Below, one piece after another: positions 41,915 through 52,800 of a stretch of DNA of 64,000 bases. Made by a program: the position numbers and the translations under genes. How positions within the stretch are numbered: position 1 is the stretch's first letter; each line of letters starts with the position of its first letter. Source of the DNA: Ciona intestinalis. Taxonomy: Eukaryota; Chordata; Ascidiacea; Phlebobranchia; Cionidae. The DNA is taken from the NCBI RefSeq assembly GCF_000224145.3, contig NC_020173.2:2371027-2435026 (forward strand), written 5' to 3'. The notes beneath the pieces are model-generated. The model was not told the origin of the DNA. It was given only the letters and a program-made list of their open reading frames with translations, and did not search any database.

Positions 41915-44900
41915 TTACATTGACTTTTGAATTCTTCTTGAATCAAAGGTTGATATTTCATAATGCATTTCGGAAAAATTGTTGGTTATTTTTGCTGGAA
42001 ACTGTCGGTTTAGATTCTTTGCAGCTGTGTGCAGTTTCTCCACATACTCAGGGATTCCTACATAAAAAGGTAGAATGTGTTCATTGGAAATTAAAAACAG
42101 GTGGGTTAATAGTAAGTATTAAAAACTTTTTTTGTAGCAATAAAACTGTTTATTTATATTTTATTTATAACTTTGCTCAGATATGTAGTTTACTGTAGGT
42201 CAAAATACAACTCATACCCCTCTAAAGTATCTCTGGAAANNNNNNNNNNNNNNNNNNNNNNNNNNNNNNNNNNNNNNNNNNNNNNNNNNATGTTGTAGAG
42301 GGCTTGGCACAAAATTATTAATGGAATAATTAAATGAAATATTTATCTGTAAATATGGGGTATAATTACTGTATTTACCGTGAAACAATTACCAGGACAT
42401 TGATGTCTTTGTAAATCTGAAATACATAGGATTTTAAATATGGTGAAGTTCATTGTTTATGCAACTATAGGCATTGTTAAACAACACACAATAAACAGAG
42501 CAATTGTTGGTCATTATGATGTCACACAGCATGTAAACATTGGGTTTAAATTTGTTACTGACTGTTCTGTTTCCTACTGAGTGTATTTTTTCTGTAGCAG
42601 CCCGTGTTAAACTTACTTTAAACATGGCTGTGAAGAAAAAGACAAGAAAAAAAATTAGCAGAAATAAAACTGAAAAGTTAGCACAGCAGAAGCAGCATGA
42701 GAAACATTTTGTTAGCAACTTTTTAAGGCAGCCAGGTAAAACCAGGTCAGGGATAGTTTATTCAAAGAAAATGAAAGGGAAAACCTCTTCTGAGTGTATT
42801 TTCGGATCACTTCTTGCAAACCCAGAAAATGAAGACTGCCAAAAGGCAACAAGGGAAGCCCTGCAAATAGCTAAAGATCAATGCAATTGTGGGCAGTGTA
42901 TTGATAAACGACGACAAGAGAAACTAACAACATGTAGAAGCAGTCACAGTGGTTTGAGCATATTTCTTAAATCTGAAGAGCAGCTGGTGAAATCTTCAAA
43001 GAGTGATCAGTTAAAATCTTCTGCTGGAGCTGCAAAACCAGGTGAAGGCAAATCAAAATCAGAATCTAAGATTTCTGCCGCACTGCAGAAAAAACTGTCA
43101 CTTGAAAAGGCAAAAGTTCAAGACTCGGAATATTGTGATTGTGACGAATGTATGGATGACACATCCACAACTTTAAGTGTGGAGAAAGTGTCTTCAAAAA
43201 CAAACTTAAAGCAAAGCATGCGCTTAGCAGTAAAAGCAAGAAGAAGCAAACCTCCTTTAGTGCAAAGTGTTTCAAAACGAAAAACGAGAGTAAAAAGTAC
43301 AGAAAAATCCAAGCGTTCAAAGAAAACATCTTTAACTTCAAGTGTAGGAAAAGTGTCTTCAAAAACAAATTTAAAGCAGAGCATGCGCTCACCAGTAAAA
43401 GCAAGAAGGAGCAAACATCCTTTAGAGCAAAGTGTTCCAAAACGAAAAACGAGAGTAAAAATTACAGAAAAGTCTAAGCGCTCAAACAAAATGTGCAAAG
43501 CCATAAAGCAGAAGCACGGAAAACGAAGTCAATCGTTGTTAAAAGTGGTTTTAAAAAAGAAAAACAGAAGTAGCAACCTAAGTCTTAATTCTTCAGCCTC
43601 TAACACAAACCACCAAACTTGTCCATGTTGCCAGCGCTTTTTCAAAGCACTTGTTAAAAGCCTAAGTGAAGATCGACTTAACAAGAACAAGAAAAAAAAG
43701 CGAGGAAGGCCAAGAAAAGTTGCAAAAGCATCATCAAAAGAGAGAATTTTAAAACACTGGCAACCTTGTGGCAACAAACCTTGTTGCAGTCAGTCCCCAA
43801 TGCCTAGCACAGGTCCAAATCCTGCCATTGAAAGCAATACTACTAACCAAAGCACAGATAACCCTGCTATTGAAACTGATAATACTAACCAAAGCACAGA
43901 TAACACTTGTAATGTTCCTACCAACAATAACGTTTTATTTCCAAGCGCAGGTGTTTTACTTAATGATAGGAATGTAAATAATAGTAAGAAATTTGAAAGC
44001 GAAGAATCAAAAGTAACTAAACCGAAGATACGAATCCCTTGCCTTGATTTAACCGTCATGGCAAAGCAAGTAGGAAAAACTACTAAGAAACGAAATGCTT
44101 CTAAAGTGAAAAAAAACAAGAAGCGCAGAGTTATTAGCAAGAAAATAAACACTAGGGTTAAGAAGACCACAAAAAAACGCACCAAAACAACTGGGGGTAA
44201 CAGCAAAAAGAGCCAGAAGCAAAAATCGCAAAGCAAGAAGAAGAAACAGCTTCAAATCGCGCCAATGCCGAGAGCTGAACACAGGGGAAAAACAAAAACA
44301 TCAAAACAAATAAAGAAATCAGAAAGTGGTTCAGATGCTGCGTTTGAAGCTTGGAAGAAGCACCCAAATGCTCCTGTACCAAGTGCTAGAGTACCAACCT
44401 ATATTGCTATGGTTAAGACGGCAATACGAGACTTAACACCATTTGATATTACTGGTCGAGATGCAATTTCCAGGTAAATCATTAAACTATAAACAAACTG
44501 TATACAGAAGGGTGGGAAAAGATGGGACACCTTTCATTCTATTTTCTCTTCCCACTTGGTAGTAAACAATAAACATTCAAAGAATTATAAAACCCTATCC
44601 TCACAAAACCATATCCTCACAAACAACTCCCTATCTTACCCCACAAAACTATAAAATGATGCTTCAGTTGGTAAAACATGACATTTCTAATTCTAAACTT
44701 ATAGTAAATTGGACTTTAACTTGTTTCAGGTACATCCAGATACGATATCGCATAAAGAACGATGACTTGCTGAGATATGTTTTGAAATGGCTTGTAGACA
44801 TGGGTGTGCTTAACATGAAGGACAGAAACTATTACTTTGTTGGCAAAAGGCAAGTTCATCATGTTTATAAAACTGTTACATTTGATTCCAAACTGTTCAT

Positions 44901-47900
44901 TGTGCTATATTTGTGGATATAGTTTAGTGAGGAAAAAGACAGTGGCTCATGTAAGGAAGTCTGGAAAAGCAACATTAAAACAGCTTATGAAGAAAAAAAG
45001 GACCAAGTATGTATTAGATATAGCTAATATATTATAAGATTTATAATATAAACTTTGTCAGAAAAAGAAAGAAGAAGCACCGTTCAAAAATAAAGTCCAA
45101 AAAGCATGGAAAATCAAAATCCAAGAAGGTGATATAAGTTATACAGATATCGGTAGTAATAACTAATAACATCTAACATGTAAGCATATCTCAAACAGTT
45201 ATTGGATTTTCTGCATCATATTACATATCAAGTTTAGCAAATAGAATATGTAGTTGACTAGAACAAATTTCACCCAATGCATAGGCTAGGCTTTGTAGTG
45301 TAACAAAGAAACAGACCTAAATCTTAGGTTTCGACAAGGACCTTACACTTATATATAGAATAGAAAGAGACAGATTTTGATAACCAATATACTTAACTAC
45401 TTAGTAATAGACAAGTGATTTAAAAAACAGAGAAAGCACAAGAAAGGTAAGAAGAGGAAAAAAAAGAGCAAGAAATGTTCAAAGAAAAGCAAGACGTGCC
45501 GCAACGATAATTGCACTTGCTCAAAGGAGTTGGGTTCGAGAAAAAACAGAATCAAACTTAGAACTCGATACGTGAGAAAGAATGGCAAGATATACAAACA
45601 GGATGAATACGTGTAAAGATTTCTTGAATTAAATGTCTTACCTTAGCTCGTCGTACGTATACATACTCCCTTGGATTGAATGGATACTGAAAACAAAATA
45701 CAAGTTTCCATTAATTTTGTTTCATTTTTGGTAAAGAATGTGCAATAAAATAAATTACTGGGAATGTTTCTTGCCTTGAAATTTGTGGATACATTTAAAC
45801 GACCTTACAAATTTCTTTCATAACAATACAATCAGTGTGTAATTTAAACCAGGGGATTAAATTTAACTAAACATCTTAACAGACTCGCTTTGTTACAAAG
45901 GCGGTGACAAGTCACATGATATAGACTTTGCACCTATCCCTGTTTTTTTAATTATGCAATGTCAGGACTCTAAAATCAGGCTTATATATTTATATATACT
46001 AAAATTGTTTACATCAACTGCCATGATATTCTGTTGCTTGTTATATCTTTAATTAAGCACTGACCTCTTTGGACCAAGAATGCAAATAATGTATTCTAAA
46101 ACAGGTGTTCACAAAAAATATTCAAAAGTATTCAAAATGCACTTACAGTTGGAAAAAGCTTTAAAAGTTGGGGTTTAACGAAACTAAAAGCATATAATGT
46201 ATCATGCCTGTATAATATATATATACACTATACATTAAATATATATACATGAAGAAAATTCTACCATACCGGAAAATGTGAAACCCACTGAACAACCTTC
46301 TCTCCATTTTTGGGGTTACTTTCCAAAACATTAATACTTAGTACATGGTCGTCCCACTTTTTACGATAAATATCATCAACCTGTATGGTAAAAAACTGGC
46401 GTGCGGTAACGTCCTTGAATCTTCCAAACACTGTAAAGTATGGTAGTTTTTTGTATAAACAAGTATGTTTTTTCATTTGCTGCATAATTAGAATCCTGCA
46501 CACTGGAGTAGTGATACATGCACACAAACTGGTTATATTGGCATACTAATTTATACTACAGTTTTCCATTTAAAAAGGAAACATTTGGGTATAACATTTG
46601 TAAAGTATCGTAGTTTTTTAACAAGTAGTGTAACAGGGTTCTTTTATCTGCTGATAATTAGAATCTTGCACACTAAAGTAGGAATACATGCCGACAAACT
46701 GGTTACATTGGCAAACTGAAAATACTGAAAATAGTACAGTTTTCTAATCATAAATTAAACATTCTGTTACTTCTGCTACCAAACATAATGTATGTAACTT
46801 ATGCAAGTAATCTTTCAACGGTTCATCTGGTATGAAAAAATACTTTCCCTGAGGAGGTCTTCCAGATGACAGATGAAACATCTAAAATACTCTATGGTTT
46901 TACATACCAAATGAGCCGTTAAATAATCATTTATAAACAAATTTATAAATATTAGGAATAACCTTTGTACTGCATAAACTCTGTGTCTTTGTATGGTAAT
47001 CTCCAAATCTTTATGTCTGGTTTGTCTAATATCATCTCCCAGTAACTCGGGGTGTTAAATTCTGTAGAAATGAATCAATGTAACTTACTTTATCATGGCG
47101 GAGTTATCATGTATGTTAATTTGTAAGTGATTGTTTTTTTAGAAGTTTTCTTGTTTTTATGTATATTATGACAGTCATATTAGTCATAATATGACTAATA
47201 ATTTGGACAATTCATTAGTGACCACTGGGTTTAAGCAATTGTCGTTAAGTGTCTTGCCCAAAGACACAAATGCCCACAATGGTAGCAGCGACAAGCCTTG
47301 AACCAAATACTTCTGCTCTGCGCACTAACCACTTTAGCACGTATAATAGAGTGAGTATGAAATTAAACTTAAATAAGGCAAAACCCACTTCATAGTTGAG
47401 TATTGAATTTGTGTTTGTACCTTGTTCGTTTGCGTTTACACAGGATTGGTTGTCAACCGGATCTTGTTTCAGCATGTACAATTCATTCACATGCCTAAAT
47501 AATAAAAATCGGGATGATAGTTTTATTTATTCCATAAATTTCATTGGATTACGCACGCCAATTAATTAAACAAAGAAAAAAATACGTATTAAATTAAGTA
47601 AAATTTCCTAAAGTGGCTTGAAAATGTACATGCTTCGCACGCAGATTTTTAATGATAGCACGTGCGCACACGAAAAATAACTGTCTTGCACGCGCAAGAT
47701 CTCGTCAGGAACTGCCATACTCTGCAGACTGGGCTGTAAGTAGGTTTGTATTTGTGAAAATATTCTTAAGATAAATTGCTTTAGAACTAGAAAATCGTTG
47801 CTTGGCTTAAATACCCTGCACCATATAAGCCAGTGACACTGACACTGCATCAAAATACTTACTCATCCAATTCTGCATCAGTGATCCCATTTTTGTCCCA

Positions 47901-48236
47901 TGAAAATGAGCATGCAGCACCCGCAATGAAGTACACTGGACGTTTAGGGTATAAATAATGATACAGTGATTCTGCGAGCCTGCTTTGGCTTGACCAATAG
48001 TATTGCCATCTGTTTTGGTGCCGGCTTTTTGCTTTGTTCATATGTTGCTTTAAATTATTAAAGAGTAATTGAAAAAACGAGCTCTTTTCATTGCCCTTCT
48101 GGGAATATTGGTTACATTTCGAAGTGAGATGTAATTGTCTTAGCTGGCCTTTGCATTGTTGGTGCAACAGTTTTAGCCTCGGGTTTCTGTATATTGTCAA
48201 AATGTTTTTCCATGAGCTTGGATTGAAGCTGGTCAT
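41915..48236 (-). CDS. STARD7: StAR-related lipid transfer protein 7 (STARD7), interrupted by an assembly gap
   Basis: Exons found, in transcript order: 47863-48236, 47421-47494, 46963-47061, 46270-46430, 45642-45686, 42379-42416, then a missing part, then 41915-42057 (stop TAA 41915). Present pieces match STARD7: EHVNELYMLKQ, YWEMILDKPDIKIWRLP, FKDVTARQFFTIQVDDIYRKKWDD, VVQWVSHFP, YPFNPREYVYVRRAK, NVLVIVSR and IPEYVEKLHTAAKNL. Phases agree at every seen junction. About 60 residues of the START domain are absent and most likely fall in or beside the 50-N gap at 42240-42289. STARD7 carries phosphatidylcholine to mitochondria; the long basic N-terminal part (exon 1) fits a targeting region. The intron 42417-45641 hosts a complete gene on the other strand. 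Confidence 0.9.
42240..42289. other. Assembly gap (50 N)
   Basis: A run of 50 N, a usual placeholder of unknown true size. It interrupts STARD7 between the VSR-ending exon and the last exon. Confidence 0.95.
42624..45616 (+). CDS. Lys-rich, histone-H1-like protein with CxCxxC clusters, nested in STARD7 intron, 768 aa
   Basis: Exons 42624-44473, 44730-44849, 44923-45006, 45062-45128, 45431-45616; phases 2, 2, 2, 0; total 2307 nt. The protein is very rich in Lys, Arg and Ser. A linker-histone-type winged helix (about 590-655) spans the first intron: VPTYIAMVKTAIRDL, then IQIRYRIKNDDLLRYVLKWL and GVLN. Cysteine clusters are CNCGQC (from 87), CDCDEC (from 171), CPCC (from 333), CGNKPCC and a C-terminal CRNDNCTC. 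Two tandem repeats of about 55 residues start with VSSKTNLKQSMR (189 and 244). The second intron uses a GC donor (AAAAG|GCAAGT). Likely a chromatin protein; resemblance to tunicate H1-derived sperm basic proteins is inference. A T-rich AG at 42600 lies 23 bases before the ATG. Exact family unknown. Confidence 0.8.
44506..44649 (-). mobile_element. Ciona MITE copy inside the first intron of the H1-like gene
   Basis: GAAGGGTGGGAAAAGATGGG at the left, a shortened right part ending CTTACCCCACAAAAC; the interior has TTTTCTCTTCCCACTTGG. It makes up over half of the 256-bp intron. Confidence 0.75.
45744..45754 (+). terminator. Overlapping polyadenylation signals for the H1-like gene
   Basis: Two AATAAA hexamers (45744-45749, 45749-45754) about 130 bases after the stop codon. 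If used, the 3' UTR covers the antisense of the 45-bp STARD7 exon at 45642-45686. Confidence 0.5.
47166..47345 (-). mobile_element. tRNA-SINE copy, head and middle
   Basis: On the minus strand: box-B-like GGTTCAAGGCTTGTCGCTGC, then GGGCATTTGTGTCTTTGGGC and CCCAGTGGTCACTAATGAAT. It lies in the STARD7 intron between 47062 and 47420; the tail module is missing. Confidence 0.65.
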
Positions 48237-49835
48237 TTTTCCATATCACAATACTTCAGTTGACCATACACAACTCTAAGTATATGCTCTCAAAAGAGTC
48301 TCAACACCAACAACTTACAACCTAAAAAAACACTGTTACACACACCAGAATAATGAAATTTATTTACAAAAAATCAAACCTGAGGTTGCAAAGTAGACAC
48401 GTCTCTAAGGAAATTTAAGCGCTTTATTAATTAATAAACCATAAGTCCATAAGGAGCAAAAAACTTGTATGTGTTTATTATGGGAACGTGCATCTAACTA
48501 TCCTTGCCACCCCTGCGTTTCCAAAACATTGACGCCCATGCTATGCGTAAACAATACGGATTATGTTTATATAAAGACAACAAAACTGCACTCCTACATA
48601 CAGGTAGGTTGCATAACTGACGCACCAACTACGACACATTCACCTTCTCCAAGGCGCGTTTACCCACTAATACGAGAGCATGTTTCGTGAAAAGATTTCT
48701 ATTGGTTGTCCGAAAGTAATGTCGGTATTTCCCCGAGGCTGAGTATTTTTATTATGGGGTCTAAGAACTTATAAAGTTATAAATGCGACTGTTTTTAAAT
48801 ACTAGCATTGCTTATACGTATAGCCCAGTTTTTAAAATACACACATACACAACACACTTAATGCTCTGTAAGAAGACAATTTGGGTAAATTTATTTTCGT
48901 ATATTATCAAGTCATTGTTCATCGCAACAAATTGTACCATTACAGAATAATTGTCACCAAAAAAACGATTTATCAATAAAAAAACTAATTTTTGCTTGAA
49001 ATTTTGATCGTATTGAATGTGTAGTAAAATCACACGCCTGCTGTGTGACGTCAAAAAGGAAGTGGCCTTTTTCCTTTTTTGAAAAAGGGAAGTCCCCACG
49101 TCGGAATATCGTCACGAAACCTATTCAGTCTGTGAACACTTGGCAATTTTAGAGGGTGTGCAAACACTTCGACCAAAACGCTGATCGATCGTTACCAGTT
49201 ATCTGTTTCAACTGATCGTTAGCAGTTATCTGTTTCAACCGTTATAGCGGCGAGTTCATATATTTTAAGTTCGAACGACCCCAGTCAACAAGCTATTTAC
49301 CAGAAATAGGTTACGTGTGTTTGCGGAGTTTTCACGTGTGGTTGCGGCATACGCTATGTAAATAATGAAGACATATTTTCCGTTTGTGTTTGCACATACA
49401 CCACGTCAAATGTGTAGATCGTGGCCCGACGTATTCTATTCCCTACGGTTTTTAATGCGGTGGTTGAGCTTTAGCAATAGATTTTGAATCGAAAAACGTG
49501 CAGACAGCCCAGACGGGTTATGGCAGTCCGGGGAAACATGATACTTGTTTCGACAAATTTTGACATGTATCCGAAACGAGACGTAGCCTGGTTATTTGTT
49601 TAGTTAAGATAGGTTTGTTTGGAGAGTAATCTTTAATAAATAAGCAAAGCCGTTTTAATAATGTGTGATTTTATTACTGTGTATTATTAACATTACATGC
49701 ATTTTGTGTGTTGTTAATTTATGTATGTTTTTTTTTTGCTGTATGTAATGTTTATTAATTAAAACTTTTTGTTCTATTTTTAGGTACACAATGTTTGCTG
49801 TTTAACCATACAAAATTAAAGGTTTAAAGGGCATC
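48237..49835. other. Divergent intergenic region, STARD7 and MGAT5 starts
   Basis: 1.6 kb without supported exons. It includes a short tandem duplication (49180-49250). A T-rich acceptor (ttctatttttag near 49784) shows that MGAT5 probably has an upstream untranslated or trans-spliced leader. Confidence 0.45.
49180..49250. repeat. Two-copy tandem repeat, unit about 28 bp
   Basis: GATCGTTACCAGTTATCTG and then GATCGTTAGCAGTTATCTG, each followed by TTTCAAC, directly adjoining one another in the promoter-side region of MGAT5. Confidence 0.75.
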
Positions 49836-52800
49836 ATGCCTGTATCACGGGCATGCGGGAGAACTGTCCGGATTTTCCCAACCAAAGTTTTCACGTTTGT
49901 CTGTTTAGTTTTCCTCATTTTCTACGCAACTTCTCTTCCACCAAGGTTTTACAGCTCTGGTAAGATTTATAAACTCTCCCGTTCTTCATTATCTTGACTG
50001 AAGAGTGGAAAAAAAATTTCATTCGTTTATTATATTTTGAAATTCACTTCTCCATTTATTAGATAGGGTCTACAACTGTTTAATAATTTGTAATATTATA
50101 GAAGTGGGTACACCGTCATGTAAATGTAACTTTGTAATATAATATAATATAATACAGTATAAGAGGAAGTACTTAATTAATTTGCTATAACAAAAGCATT
50201 ACTAATTCATGTATGCTGAAATGGTTACTGAAATAACCAGATTAAGATTAGATTATAAGCATGACATGAAATGTATGGCTTTATCAATTTTAAATAATTC
50301 CTAGTGGTGGACCTTGAGTCTCTAGAGGCAGAACGTGGAGAAATCATAAAAAGTTGGGATTCATACATTCGACATCTTGCTGAAGCAAATGGGTTGAGTT
50401 CCCCTTCAACCATCTCCAAAAGTTATTTTCCATCTCTTCCACAATCAATGCAGGGTAAGTGTTCACAGCTCATGTAGTCCAGTTAAGTTTCAGATACACA
50501 AGCCTAAAGACTTGAAAAAATACTCTTATCCTTCACCCATTTTTTGTTTCTTTTCCATAATTTTTCCCACTTTTCTACTCTGTTTGATGCATAGTTCGCC
50601 CAAATAAATTCTTGATTTTTTTTTATTTTAAACTTTTCTCCCAAAAAAATAAACCTTTCCAATTAAAAAAATTAAACTTTCTCAATCTGATATATCTGTA
50701 GTCTATTTAGGTTTAATACATTTTTTTATTGCAGGTTTTGCAGTTTTTTTGGATAGCCTAAAAAATCGAATTGTATTTTTGGAATCAAAAGTGAATGCAT
50801 TGGAAACTAAAGTGGAAACAAATTCGAAAGATGTTGTTGTTCCACATAACATTGAAAACCCAGGTAAAGAGTATTAATTTACTTTTTATTAGGCATACAT
50901 TGACAGTTCCTAATTCTTTAGGTGCAATAATTCAAAGCAAATCAGAAGAATGTCCTTTTCCTGATTTGGATGCTTATGGATCATGCAAAGTTAAAATCGC
51001 TGTAAGAATAAATAATAAATATCATGGTATTTAAATTTCTAATAAAGTTTTGGCTGCCTTTGTTAAAATGAAGACATTTATATTTGCCAAACATGTAACC
51101 TCATTGATTAATGTGGTGTATACAATATCCTTATGATTCTGATTTTTTGTGTGGACACCAAATAGGGTGTTTTAAGCTTAAAACTGAGGTGCCACACAAA
51201 TGATTTTACCTTTGTTTTAAAACTTGGTGGGACACATCACCTTAAAATGGTGATACTTCTGCTTATTATTCTTTATAACTAACTAGTTGCAATATACAGT
51301 GGATGAGAGAAATGTGGAAGTCTGATCAATGTTATGCTAAGTGGGGAGTTGATGGTTCAGATTGTACCATCTATCATTACTTGAGTGAGGTGGAACATTG
51401 GTGCCCGCCTGTAGATAAAACCAACACCACTTCTGCAGAGCAAATTAAAATGTCAAAGCCAACAAAACCGGTATGTTTATTATGTCTGAGTTACTTCTGT
51501 GGGTATTTTATAATTTACATATAACCTAGTCGGCATAAAACACCCTAGGCTAAATAATAAAGTTGTGTGATTGTGTCTTTGTGTGTGGATTGCATAAAAT
51601 TAGTAGATGACATACCAGAACACAAATTATAGCAGCATGCCTAATTAGTGTAACTGGGACCAATCAATTACTGTATAATAAACTAATGGTTTAGTTTCGT
51701 GTGCAACGCATGTCGTGATAAGTCGACCAATCAATAGTTTTGTGACACACATGTAATCTTAAATCTTCCACTACAGTTGGTGTTTAATCAAAATTTCACG
51801 GACTTGTACGCGATTCTTGGTCGAGACGTGCAGTATAAATGGATCAAAATGAGAATGAGGCGCATGGAAAGAAGCTGGCTGGAGGCCGTGAGTTCACTGA
51901 AAGAAAAGTTTGATGCAGGGAATTGGAAACAAAAAAAAGTAAGTTAAGTTATGTGTCCGAAACAAAAATTGTTTTAGTTTTTGTTTTATAATGGTTATGT
52001 TATTACTGTTGTTTATTCTGTGTTTGTTTAAAATTTTCTGACAGGTTATTGTGCATGAATGATAAATTATATTGAAATATTCTGTGTGTTGACAATCAAT
52101 TTCCTGAGGTGATTCATTGTATTTGCAACAATTGTTTTAGTATACGAATTTATCTTCTTAAATGTGATATACAGCTATTTGTTAAGATTATATGCTACCT
52201 TCGAATTGGAGCTTGCAGTGTGAGTTTTCACTCCTGACAAACTGTGCTTTGGATTAATTTGCATATAACTTTCGTATGTAGCAACTTATTTCCTTTAACA
52301 GTTAACTAAGGGGTGATATTTAACAGATGGCATTTTCTTTGATGTGACAAACTGATAGATTCTGTTTGCACTCAAATGACATTTCCTGGTGGGCTATAAA
52401 TAATGGAATTAATTATTAATGACATGTTTTAAGGTTCTTCTCGTACTCGGTTTACTTGCCAAAGAGACAGGCTTCAAGATAGCTGACAATGCATTCAAAG
52501 GTGGACCACTTGGTGAGCTGGTACAGTGGTCAGATCTGATCACCGCATTGTATGTTCTGGGCCATGACATTAAGGTCACTAATTCTATGGAACAGCTAGG
52601 AGAGTGAGTATAGGTTGCCTTTGTTTGTGTGTACGTCTTAAGACTTTGTGTTTTATTCCTTAAGCTTCATTTGCTTTCAAAACATTCTATTGTTGAATAA
52701 CCTGTCGATTGTCTTGTAATAGATCGGGTTTAAAAGAAGTTGCTCTTTTTATTGAAATATTGTTTTGTTGATTTTTTCAGACTCTTCGCTCCCTATTTGA

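Noticed and set aside
42190..42239. Possible STARD7 exon fragment next to the gap (minus strand, GYELYFD)
   Set aside because: It does not fit the phases or the expected START-domain sequence well enough, and the gap prevents testing it.
43066..44382. Several hydrophobic minus-strand frames of 70-150 codons
   Set aside because: They mirror the Lys-rich codons (AAA/AAG) of the H1-like gene, which read as Phe/Leu on the other strand; a compositional artefact, not membrane proteins.
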